Part shown: positions 1 to 8,800 of the stretch, piece after piece
How the letters are laid out: each line of letters opens with the position of its first letter
Numbering within the stretch: the stretch's first letter is position 1
Assembly (NCBI GenBank): GCA_029287515.1
Contig: JARFQZ010000320.1
Span: 1-21,617, forward strand
DNA: 21,617 nt
Direction: 5' to 3'
Source of the DNA: Lysobacterales bacterium
GTDB lineage: Bacteria > Pseudomonadota > Gammaproteobacteria > Xanthomonadales > SZUA-36
Program-made: the position numbers and the translations under genes
Notes under the pieces: generated by a model
Databases searched by the model: none
What the model was told of the DNA's origin: nothing
The model's input: the letters and a program-made list of their open reading frames with translations, nothing else

Positions 1-17
1 TGTCCACAGCCACCGCC

Positions 18-2084
18 ATGACGATCTTCGGAAAAATGATGGTTTTTGCCGTCCTGATGTCCATTACCGTGCCGGTTCTGGCCCAGGTAAGCATAGCTGG
101 CCAGGTTATGACAGAGTCGGGCGAGGGCCTGGCGGGCGCACAGATTCAGCTAGGCCAGATCACTGCGACCACTGATGTAAATGGCCGGTACGAAATGACC
201 ACCGGGGCGGGCGACATTTACATGTTCCGGTATTCGGCTGATGGCCATTTTCCAATGATCCACAGCTACAGCCCGCTGGAACTGGCCTGGCGGCCAAGGC
301 AATCGCCGGATCAACCCATCATGCTACCGGACGTGACGCTGGTAGCGCGTGAAGAAGGCAGGACCATGCTGGTGTTTGGCGGCGATGCGATGATGGGGCG
401 GCGCTTCTCAAATCCCACAGACGGCGAGCCGGTGATGATCCGGGAGGGCCACGAAGCGGAAGATACACTCGCCCTGATGAGGCATATGAAGCCTTATTTC
501 GAGGCGGCCGACCTGGCGTCGGTCAACCTGGAAACCCAGGTCATGAGTGCACAGCCGGAGCAGAATGCACCCAAGTCCTATGTTTTCTATACACCCCCCG
601 AGGCCCTGGCTGCGCTGAGAGAGTCCGGCATTGATTACGTCACGCTGGGAAACAACCACACCTACGATTACCTCGCGACCGGCCTGGAATCGACCATCGA
701 GGCGCTGAACGCTTCCGGGCTGGGATGGTCCGGCGCCGGCCTGACCGAAAGCCAGGCTCTCAAGCCGTTCAGAACAGAATTGAATGGCAACCCCATGAGT
801 TTCCTCGGCTATCTGGGCTGGGCGGGAAATTTCAGCCCGAACCAGGTCGCACAGGGCGCTGAAAAAGGCGGTGCTGCCTTTGGGACTTCAGAGAACATAG
901 GGCTTAGCGTGCGCGCGGAGTCTGAACAGGGATACCTGCCGGTCGTGCAATACCACGGTAGCCGGGAGTACACGGACGAACCCACCCTGGTCACCGAAAC
1001 CCGTCTCAAGCAGTCCATCGATGACGGAGCGGTGCTGGCCATTGGCCATCACCCCCACATCGTGCAGGGGTTTGAAATCTACAAGGACCGGCTGATTGCC
1101 TACTCGATGGGCAACTTTATCTTCGACCAGTTTCACTACGCGACCAAGCGCTCTTACCTGCTGTATGTCTGGATGGACAGTGACCGGCTGCACCGGGCCG
1201 AGGTAATGCCGATCCGGATCAAGGGCTACACGCCGATGCCGGCAACGGATACGTTCCGTAACACGATTTTGAAACGGGTCAGCAACCTTTCCAGCCTGCG
1301 CGGCATCAGCCTGGGCGCTTCCGGTGGAAATGCCGTGATCCGGCCGGGACCCAGGCGCAACCTGCCCATTCCGGACAACGCGATGGTCCTTCCGCGAGCC
1401 GTTTTCCCGGAAGGAGCAACCATCATTTCAGGGCCTTCCCGCAGCTGGCAGACACCGTACAACCTCATCGAAACACAACCGAAAAACTCTGCGAGGGTCC
1501 GGCTCGGCAAAAACCTTCTTCCGATGGGTCACCTGGAGTCACATTTTCTGCATGACGCACCAGACCGGAGCTGGATCGAAGACGGCACGCAGACCATCGT
1601 CAGGAGAGATGACGCACCCGCCGGGCCCAGTGTCATGCAGTTGCAGGTGCCCGCTGACCAGGGCCGGGGCCGGATCGGGATGCGAACCTTCGAGTACACC
1701 TTCGAACCCGGCACGCCGACCACTTTCGCCGTAACGGCACGGACGGAATCGCCCGCAACCGTGACCGCTTACCAGCAATGGCGCAAGCGGAACGAGAACC
1801 GGATCGAGGCCCTGGATACGGCAGAGTTAAGATTGATCGGGCGCCGGGAACTGGAAGCTGAAGGCTGGCAGGAACTGCGCTTCGATTTCGATTCACCCCG
1901 GGTCACCGCAATTTCCTACCGCATCATACTCAGGGTGGAGCCAGCGGACCCATCAAAAGAACACCTCACCTGGTTCGATGATCTGAGGCTGATTGAATGG
2001 CTGAGTCCGCCACTCGAGGATGGCCCGGTGCCCGGCAACGTGCCTTATAGGCTCACGACGCACGCAGAGATCGTAACCCGGTAA
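18..2084 (+). CDS. Secreted CapA-family (PGA_cap, metallophosphatase-like) multidomain protein
   Basis: 688 residues. An N-terminal signal peptide is visible (hydrophobic residues about 8-22, likely cleavage after VLA). Residues about 25-105 look like a carboxypeptidase-regulatory-like beta domain (SIAGQVMTESGEGLAGAQI, then DVNGRYEM). Residues about 115-400 are the CapA/PGA_cap fold related to calcineurin phosphatases: FGGDAMMGR (Asp123), NLET (Glu172), GNNHTYDY (Asn213, His214), QYHGS (His313), GHHPHIVQG (344-350) and SMGNFIFDQ. Residues about 490-670 form a further beta-rich region resembling a carbohydrate-binding sandwich. CapA proteins are linked to poly-gamma-glutamate or exopolysaccharide handling, but the substrate here is unknown and no capsule genes are nearby. 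The reading frame is open to the window edge and only 17 bases precede this ATG, with no ribosome binding site, so the true start could lie outside. The signal peptide favours this ATG or the one at codon 7. Confidence 0.85.
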   Translation: MTIFGKMMVFAVLMSITVPVLAQVSIAGQVMTESGEGLAGAQIQLGQITATTDVNGRYEMTTGAGDIYMFRYSADGHFPMIHSYSPLELAWRPRQSPDQPIMLPDVTLVAREEGRTMLVFGGDAMMGRRFSNPTDGEPVMIREGHEAEDTLALMRHMKPYFEAADLASVNLETQVMSAQPEQNAPKSYVFYTPPEALAALRESGIDYVTLGNNHTYDYLATGLESTIEALNASGLGWSGAGLTESQALKPFRTELNGNPMSFLGYLGWAGNFSPNQVAQGAEKGGAAFGTSENIGLSVRAESEQGYLPVVQYHGSREYTDEPTLVTETRLKQSIDDGAVLAIGHHPHIVQGFEIYKDRLIAYSMGNFIFDQFHYATKRSYLLYVWMDSDRLHRAEVMPIRIKGYTPMPATDTFRNTILKRVSNLSSLRGISLGASGGNAVIRPGPRRNLPIPDNAMVLPRAVFPEGATIISGPSRSWQTPYNLIETQPKNSARVRLGKNLLPMGHLESHFLHDAPDRSWIEDGTQTIVRRDDAPAGPSVMQLQVPADQGRGRIGMRTFEYTFEPGTPTTFAVTARTESPATVTAYQQWRKRNENRIEALDTAELRLIGRRELEAEGWQELRFDFDSPRVTAISYRIILRVEPADPSKEHLTWFDDLRLIEWLSPPLEDGPVPGNVPYRLTTHAEIVTR

Positions 2085-2089
2085 GAACA

Positions 2090-2434
2090 CTAATCGTGAT
2101 CGGGAATCATCGTCGCCTGCCAGGCCACCGCTTCGCCGTAGAGCCGGATACGAATGTCCTCGGCAGAATAGGTGACGTCGGGATTCGCCGCCTCCGAATC
2201 AGGATCCGCTCGCATTCCTTCAAGGATGTCGGCCTTACCGAACCGTAACCCGCGTGACGAAGTGTAGACAAGGTCTTCTGCCCAGAACCTTTCGTGAGTG
2301 GCAATGTCACTAACCGACGCGCCCGCGAGGAACTCGTCCAGTAGGGTCGTGAGCTGTTCCTCGTCTGAACCGGCCCAGGCGGGATGAACTGCGCCCAACA
2401 AAAGCAAAGCCGTGGTAATGAATGCTGTTTTCAT
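2090..2434 (-). CDS. Secreted NTF2-like (DUF4440/SnoaL-type) protein, apparently internally deleted
   Basis: 114 residues with a clear signal peptide (MKTAFITTALLLLGAVHPAWA). The mature part begins like DUF4440 proteins: an N-terminal helix (EEQLTTLLDEFLAGA), then ERFWAEDLVYTSSRGLRFGKADILEGM. This small cone-shaped fold usually needs about 120-130 mature residues with four or five more strands. Here RIRLYGEAVAWQATMIPDHD runs straight from the middle strand (normally YGDxAVVxG) into what looks like the usual C-terminal strand (normally DGRWQAVAWQATRIP), so about 35-40 residues seem to be missing in frame. The start at 2434 is supported by GGAG 8 bases upstream. It lies 28 bp downstream of yhgN on the same strand and may be co-transcribed. 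Its stop is 5 bp from the stop of the convergent CapA-type gene. Function is unknown and the product may be non-functional. Confidence 0.7.
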   Translation of the reverse strand: MKTAFITTALLLLGAVHPAWAGSDEEQLTTLLDEFLAGASVSDIATHERFWAEDLVYTSSRGLRFGKADILEGMRADPDSEAANPDVTYSAEDIRIRLYGEAVAWQATMIPDHD

Positions 2435-2462
2435 TGTCCATTCTCCATTTTGTTTTTTCGGC

Positions 2463-3059
2463 CTACTTGAAACCGGCCAGGTAAGCGGAGATACCTTCCA
2501 GCAGCATCTGCACGGCCAGCGCGATCAGCAGCATGCCCATCAGCCGCTCCATCGCAATGAGCCCACGCTTGCCGAGGAATCTTTTCAGGCCATTGGCTGA
2601 AAGAAGAATGATGGAAGTCAGCAGCCAGGCAGCAAACAGGGCAGCGAGCCAGTAGAGCATACGCGAAGGATCATTGGTGGCCATCAACATCACGACGGCC
2701 ATGGCTGATGGGCCGGCGACCATCGGAATGGCCAGTGGCACCAGCATGGGCTCGCCCTGAATTTCTTCGGCTGAATGCGCCGAGCGCTGCACCGGAAATA
2801 CCATCTTCAATGCAATCAGGAACAGTATGATGCCGCCTGCAATGCGTATGGAGTGCTCACTCAGTTGCAGGAACCCAAGCACGTACTGCCCGAAAAACAG
2901 GAACATCACCAGAACGAAGAAAGCGAGCACCAACTCGCGTAACAGCACACGCGTGCGTCTTTCCGGAGCGACATCCTCCAGTACGGACAGAAAAATCGGG
3001 ATATTCCCCAGTGGATCCATCACCAGGAACAGAAGTGTGGCTGCTGAAATAATTTCCAT
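2463..3059 (-). CDS. yhgN: YhgN/MarC-family (UPF0056) inner-membrane protein
   Basis: 198 residues, the usual length. It matches E. coli YhgN as I remember it almost end to end: EIISAATLLFLVMDPLGNIP at the start, SGG/AGGIILFLIALKM in the middle, VPLAIPMVAGPSAM opening the second half, and ERLMGMLLIALAVQMLLEGI near the end. About six membrane segments are visible, arranged as two similar halves, each beginning with a Pro/Gly motif (DPLGN at 15-19 and the AGPSAM motif). MarC proteins were once thought to be antibiotic-resistance transporters, but that role was not upheld and the physiological substrate is unknown. It is divergent from the AddB-like gene, sharing a 56 bp promoter region, and upstream of the NTF2-like gene. 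The ribosome binding site is weak. Confidence 0.92.
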   Translation of the reverse strand: MEIISAATLLFLVMDPLGNIPIFLSVLEDVAPERRTRVLLRELVLAFFVLVMFLFFGQYVLGFLQLSEHSIRIAGGIILFLIALKMVFPVQRSAHSAEEIQGEPMLVPLAIPMVAGPSAMAVVMLMATNDPSRMLYWLAALFAAWLLTSIILLSANGLKRFLGKRGLIAMERLMGMLLIALAVQMLLEGISAYLAGFK

Positions 3060-3115
3060 CTTCGGATCGCTCTGAAAATCTCAGGTTCTGAGAACGCACA
3101 CAGTATGATATCCCC
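3060..3115. promoter_or_regulatory. Shared divergent promoter region of yhgN and the AddAB-like operon, with palindromes
   Basis: This 56 bp gap must hold promoters for both directions. On the + strand TATGAT (3104-3109) is a good -10 candidate, but no convincing -35 is seen. Two inverted repeats are packed together: CTGA-N5-TCAG (3072-3084) and the palindrome GTTCT-G-AGAAC (3085-3095). The latter overlaps CTG-N10-CAG (3088-3103), the minimal spacing of gammaproteobacterial LexA boxes; read on the minus strand its left half is a perfect TACTGT. Damage-inducible control would suit a break-repair operon, but the inner bases match poorly, so the operator identity is a guess. Confidence 0.4.
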
Positions 3116-5857
3116 ATGACAGAATCCACCTTAGATATTCACGCTCTGTTTTCTGACCTGGCCGGCGACCTTACCCTGTTAACGGGTAGCAGCCGGCTGG
3201 CGCGGGTGTTGAATAACCAATACGGGCAATGGCGCCTTGAACAAGGCGACTCACAATGGAAAAGCCCGAATATCCTTTCATGGGAAGCCTGGCTCGACCG
3301 GCTATGGGAGTTGGCCGGTCTCCTTGGGATTAAAGGCGCCGACAAAGCCATTCCCGGCATTCACCAACTGCTCAGCTTGTGGGAACGTTCGCTTCGGGAT
3401 GACGCTCGCGCGCAGTATCTTCTGAGGCCTGAATCGCTGGCCGCCCAGCTAAGGGATACCCGCAAACTGTGTGTCCACTGGCAACTGGATATGAACCATC
3501 CTGCCTGGACCGGTGAGGAAAACGAAAATCACGCGGCATTCAGTCACTGGAACAGGGCATTCGAGGCCTTGTGTCGGCGGGAGCACTGGCTTCCGCCTGA
3601 GGACCGCCTTCAAAGGCTTTCAGCAGCGGTCCGAAGTAACGAGCTGATCCTGCAGGGAAAAATAGGGCTGATCGGCTTTGATGAATTCAACCCGGCGCAA
3701 AAGGAATTACTGGATGCGTTGCACGATGCCGGCGTTCCGGCCGAGCCCCTTTTGCTGACGCCCGCCGGGGGCAGCACGGTACTCTGGCAAAGCCGGGACA
3801 GCCAGCACGAATTGCAGCGGATGGCCCGTTGGGTCAGGTACTGGTTTGAGCAGGAGCCCGGCTCCAGGATTGCAGTCGTCGTTCCCGATTTACAAACCCG
3901 GCGCCGCGAAGTGGAACGCCACCTGAGGGAAATCCTCACACCCTCGAGCGGAGAGGTCAGTCACAGGGCCAAACCGTGGAATGTTTCGCTGGGCAAGCCA
4001 CTGGTCGAGGTCCCGATGGTCGAGTCTGCATTCGATCTTTTGCGTTGGCTGGAAAAACGGATTGACATACAGGACGTCGGCAGAGTGCTGCGCTCACCGT
4101 GGTTCAGTGGCGCCACCGATGAGCAAAACAGCCGCGCCCTGCTGGAAAAATGCCTGCGTGAAAACTATCCCCGCCAACTCAAATTGAGCGAAATCCGGTA
4201 CCGATCCTGTGAAATCAGTAAATATGACAAGGAACATCAGGAACTGTCACCGGAGCAGCAGGAGCCACAACCATGGAACAGCCCGGTCATGGCGTCAGTC
4301 ATCGATACACTCGCCCGCTTCGAGCGGAATTCTCGCGGCAAGCGCCTGCCTTCTTCCTGGGCGGAGGCCATGGACAGGCTGCTGGTGGAAACCGGCTGGC
4401 ATTCAAAGGCCGAAACTGCCGGCGACGACGGCTGGCAAATCATCCAGGCCTGGAAGGACGCGCTGCGCGGGCTGGCTTCGCTCGACACGACTACCCGGCA
4501 ACTTGGGCGCCGCGAGGCCGTCACCCGGTTGCAGCAAATCTGCCGCGGGCAGATTTTCCAGGCACGCACGCCTCCGGGCAAAATACAGGTGCTCGGCCTT
4601 TATGAAGTCAGCGGCTTACGTTTCGATCATCTCTGGGTCCTGGGCCTGCACAACGACAACTGGCCACCCGCCGCGCAACCCAACCCCTTCATACCCGGTG
4701 TGTTGCAGAACAAAGCCCGGCTTCCTCAATCCAGTCCGCAGCGCGAACTTGAAGTGGCCCGCGCCATCACCGGGCGCCTGTTGCAAACCGCGCCCGATTG
4801 CGTTTTCAGTTACCCCGGCCAACTTGACGGTGAAGATGTGCTGCCCAGCCCTTTGCTGACAGGCACCTCCTTCGAGCCGCAAGAACACGTGCCGGGTTGG
4901 GAAAAAGATAACTGGCAGGCACTGGTCCACGCAGCAGGCGCACCGCAAGAGGACCCGCTGTTGATGCCCGGGCCGCCCGCACCCGGAACCGCGAAAGGAG
5001 GCAGTTCGATCCTCAAGCACCAGGCGCTTTGCCCATTCCGCGCGTTTGCCGTGAACCGGCTGGGCGCAAAGCGCATGGAAACACCGGTCGATGGCATCAG
5101 CCCGGCCCTGCACGGCAGCCTTGTCCACCGCGTACTGGAGGACTTCTGGCGGCAAACCCGCACTCAGCAGGCTCTGAATGCACTCGATGCTGAGGCCTTA
5201 CGAAGCCGCGTATGCTCCCATGTCGAAAAAGTGGTGGGGGAGGAGCGCAGCCTGATCGACCGGCCGGAGTTTCGGGAGGTGGAAAGCAGCCGACTTCAAA
5301 GGCTGGTCAACAGCCAGCTGGAGCTCGAGGGCAAGCGTCAGTCCTTCGAGGTCGTGGGTTTCGAGCAGGAGCTTCTGCAGGATATCGAAGGCCAGCAGAT
5401 TCGCCTGATCATCGACCGCATTGACCGGCTTGAGACAGGAGAAGAAGTCGTCATCGATTACAAAACCGGAAAGGTGCAGCCGGGTAAATGGTTTGGGGAC
5501 CGTCCGGAAGATCCGCAATTACCGTTATACGCCACCAGCACCGAAAAAATGCCGGCAGCCGTTGTGTTTTCCGTCATCCGGGATGAGGAATGCGTTTATA
5601 AGGGCGTCACGATCGAAGACGGCATTTTCCCGGGCCTGCCGCCCAGGCAGGGGCCGGGTGCACCGCTGCTGAGGGAGGCGGGGAAGAACATGCCCGAGAC
5701 CATCGGGAAATGGAGGGAAATACTGCACAGGCTGATGGCGGATTTCCTGCTTGGCGAGGCCCGCATCGATCCGAAAGACGGCCCGAAGACCTGTAACAAC
5801 AGCTATTGCGATCTGCACGCACTGTGCCGCATCCATGAACTGGAGCGGTCACTGTGA
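3116..5857 (+). CDS. AddB-like PD-(D/E)XK nuclease, probable DNA repair protein
   Basis: 913 residues, the size of the family described as 'probable DNA repair protein' related to AddB (TIGR03623 type). The N-terminal two thirds is a decayed UvrD-like helicase scaffold. The usual Walker A position reads LLTGSSRLARVL, with no GKT, so ATP use is unlikely; LIGFDEFNPAQ and LRFDHLWVLGL are typical family segments. The C-terminal nuclease has IIDRIDR (Asp767/Asp770) and VIDYKTGK (Asp781, Lys783). Four cysteines, Cys639 (LCPFRAFA) and Cys893/898/904 near the end, are placed like the iron-sulphur staple of AddB nucleases, with spacing C-x4-C-x5-C. It overlaps the AddA-like gene by 4 bp (GTGA). No Shine-Dalgarno sequence precedes the ATG, and a TATGAT box lies only six bases upstream, so the transcript may be leaderless. 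The protein presumably forms a heterodimer with the next product. Confidence 0.88.
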   Translation: MTESTLDIHALFSDLAGDLTLLTGSSRLARVLNNQYGQWRLEQGDSQWKSPNILSWEAWLDRLWELAGLLGIKGADKAIPGIHQLLSLWERSLRDDARAQYLLRPESLAAQLRDTRKLCVHWQLDMNHPAWTGEENENHAAFSHWNRAFEALCRREHWLPPEDRLQRLSAAVRSNELILQGKIGLIGFDEFNPAQKELLDALHDAGVPAEPLLLTPAGGSTVLWQSRDSQHELQRMARWVRYWFEQEPGSRIAVVVPDLQTRRREVERHLREILTPSSGEVSHRAKPWNVSLGKPLVEVPMVESAFDLLRWLEKRIDIQDVGRVLRSPWFSGATDEQNSRALLEKCLRENYPRQLKLSEIRYRSCEISKYDKEHQELSPEQQEPQPWNSPVMASVIDTLARFERNSRGKRLPSSWAEAMDRLLVETGWHSKAETAGDDGWQIIQAWKDALRGLASLDTTTRQLGRREAVTRLQQICRGQIFQARTPPGKIQVLGLYEVSGLRFDHLWVLGLHNDNWPPAAQPNPFIPGVLQNKARLPQSSPQRELEVARAITGRLLQTAPDCVFSYPGQLDGEDVLPSPLLTGTSFEPQEHVPGWEKDNWQALVHAAGAPQEDPLLMPGPPAPGTAKGGSSILKHQALCPFRAFAVNRLGAKRMETPVDGISPALHGSLVHRVLEDFWRQTRTQQALNALDAEALRSRVCSHVEKVVGEERSLIDRPEFREVESSRLQRLVNSQLELEGKRQSFEVVGFEQELLQDIEGQQIRLIIDRIDRLETGEEVVIDYKTGKVQPGKWFGDRPEDPQLPLYATSTEKMPAAVVFSVIRDEECVYKGVTIEDGIFPGLPPRQGPGAPLLREAGKNMPETIGKWREILHRLMADFLLGEARIDPKDGPKTCNNSYCDLHALCRIHELERSL

Positions 5858-8800
5858 GCCATACCTTCGACGACAGCCTCCAGCGCCGGCAATCCAGGGA
5901 TCCGGACCATTCCTTCATTGTCCAGGCGCCCGCCGGCTCCGGCAAAACCGAACTCCTCACCCAGAGAATGCTTGGACTGCTATCGCGCGTGGAAAACCCG
6001 GAGGAGGTGGTCGCGATCACTTTTACGCGTAAGGCCGCTGCGGAAATGAACCACCGGCTGGTAAAACGGCTGCAGGCAGCCAATGCCGAGCCGGAAAAAG
6101 ATCTTGAACCCCACGAGCAGATCAGCCGGGAACTTGCGCTGGCTGCCCTGAAGAACGACCGGGAGCGCGGCTGGAACCTGCTTCTGCAGCCCAGCCGCCT
6201 GCGCATCAGGACGATCGACAGCCTTTGCAGCGAACTGGCCCGCCAACTGCCCGTTCTGTCGGGGCTGGGCGGGGGGCAGCAGGTCGCGGAAGACGCGGAG
6301 CCGCTGTACCGCCTCGCAGCCGCCAGGACCATGGCAACGATAGAAGACAGCCATGACGATTTGCAGGCCGACATCATCCGTGTGCTGGACCGCTACGATA
6401 ACCAGTACGACCGGCTGGTCGACCTGCTCACCAGCATGCTTTCACACCGGGAGCAGTGGATCGGGCACCTGCTTGCGATCAGAGCCGGGGATGGTTTCGA
6501 CCGCGAGGCGCTGGAGGGCGCCCTGGCACAGCTGGTTGAAGCCGAATTACGCTCCACCCTGGAGCTTGCGCGGAGCGAGGACCTGCTTTCCCGGCTCGTT
6601 CCTTTCATCGTTTACGCGGCAAAAAACCTGCCGGATGAAACTGCGCAACCGCTCGAGTCCCTTGTCGGCGCCTGCGACAATCCTGGAAACGGTCCGGTCA
6701 CTCTTCCGGTTACCGCCGATTCGCTTCAGCACTGGGTGACACTGGCCAGGTTCCTGTTGACCCAAAGCGGCAGCTGGAGGAGCCGGATCACCAAAACCGA
6801 AGGATTTCCGGCACTGGAAAAGACCCGTGGGGAAGAGCGGGCGCAGCGGCAGCAGATGAAAGAAGGTTTCACCGAATTGCTCAGTTCCCTGGGGCACAAC
6901 GAGGAGTTACTCGAGCGCCTGAATGTCCTTCGTTTACTGCCTCGTCCGGACTACGATGATGAGTCCTGGGAGTCGCTCGAATCACTGATGCGAATTCTGA
7001 TCCGGGCATTCCAGGAATGGAAGGTCGTGATGTCGGAATCCGGCCAGGCCGACTTCAGTGAAATCGCGAGCCGCGCCATCCAGGCCCTGGGCAGCGAAGA
7101 CGAACCCAGCAACCTCGCTCTGCGCATGGATTATCGCATCGAGCACCTGCTGGTAGACGAGTTTCAGGATACTTCCATGAGCCAGATCCGCCTGCTGGAG
7201 CGTCTTACGGCCGGCTGGACCCCCGGTGACGGCCGGACCCTGTTCCTGGTTGGTGACCCCATGCAGTCGATTTACCGTTTCCGCAAGGCCGAAGTCAGCC
7301 TGTTCATCCAGGCGTTTGAAGGCGGGCTGTTTCAACATATCGCCCTCACGCCCCTGCAGTTGCGTGTTAATTTCCGCTCAACCATACCGGTCCTGAACTG
7401 GGTAAACGAAGTCTTTCCCGGGGTCATGCCCAAATCCAGTGATCCACTGGAAGACGCCGTCCATTACAGTGAGTCCTATCCCCGGCCAGGCGCCGGCGCG
7501 GCCGGCAATGTCATGACCCGGGTCTCGGTGCATCGTGACGACGAGGAAGAGGCGCGGCACGTCATTGAGATCATCGGTCAAAGCCTTCCGGAAGAAGTAA
7601 CCGCCATTCTGGTTCGTTCGAGAAATCACGCTTCCGCCATACTGGCACAACTCGATCAGCTGAAGATCAGCGACCCCCGCTTCCGGTACCAGGCTATCGA
7701 TTTCAATCCGCTGGCGGAAACCCCCGCGATCCTGGACCTGGCTTCCCTGACACTGGCATTGACCCAGGCTGCGGACCGGCTCGCCTGGCTGGCCGTGCTG
7801 CGATCACCGTTCGTTGGCCTGGACCTGTCTGACCTGGACGCCCTGGCCAGTGCGGAGAAACATCGGACTGTTCCGGACATTTTACAGAGCTTGCAGGAGT
7901 CGGAAACGGCAGGACAATCCGTGTGGACCACTGCGGGCATTCAGAGATTGCGCAGGGTGGCGCCCGTGCTGCTCGGCGCATTACAGAACCGGGGCAGAAT
8001 TTCCACGCGCGAACGGGTTCAGCACGCCTGGACCCGCCTGGGCGGGCCGGCCTGCGTGGCGAATGAAAGCGAACTGGGTGACGCGGCGACTTTTTTCGAC
8101 CTGCTCGACGCCCTGGAAACCGAAAACCTCCCAATCGACCGCGACACGCTGGAAATGCGCCTGGACAAGCTTTACGCACAACCCGATTCGACAGCCAGCG
8201 GCACTCTGCGGGTCATGACCATCTACGGCGCCAAGGGCCTGCAATTCGACACCGTCATTCTGCCGGGCCTGAACCGGTCCACCGGCAACGACAAGGGGCG
8301 ACTGCTGCACTGGTTCGAGCTGGCCGGCCAGAACCAGATCGTCATCTCACCCATGCGGAATGCACAGGAGAAGGAACGGCAAAAACACGAGGGCGACCTG
8401 ATCAAGTTTATCGCCGACGTTGAAAAACGGCGCCAGAGCCTGGAGAACGGCCGGTTGCTCTATGTAGCCGCCACCAGGGCCAAACACAGCCTGTACCTGC
8501 TTGGCGCGATAGAGCCTACGAACAAGGGTGAAATCAACCCGAAAAACGGCACCCTGCTTGCAGAGCTCTGGCCCGCCATAAAGCAGGAACAGATTCCGGC
8601 GCTCGAAGCCACATTGTCAGAATCAAATGCGTATGGTGAATCCGGGCCGGCAGAGTCACCACGCGAAAAAGACCCCCACTCGCAACCGGCTCTGCCATAC
8701 CGCCGCCTGGCTGCGGACTGGCAGCCTCCGGCGCCTCCGGAAGCGGTTGAGCAACCAGGTCATGAGCCGATCGATGTGCACGACGGCATTGAATTCAGTT

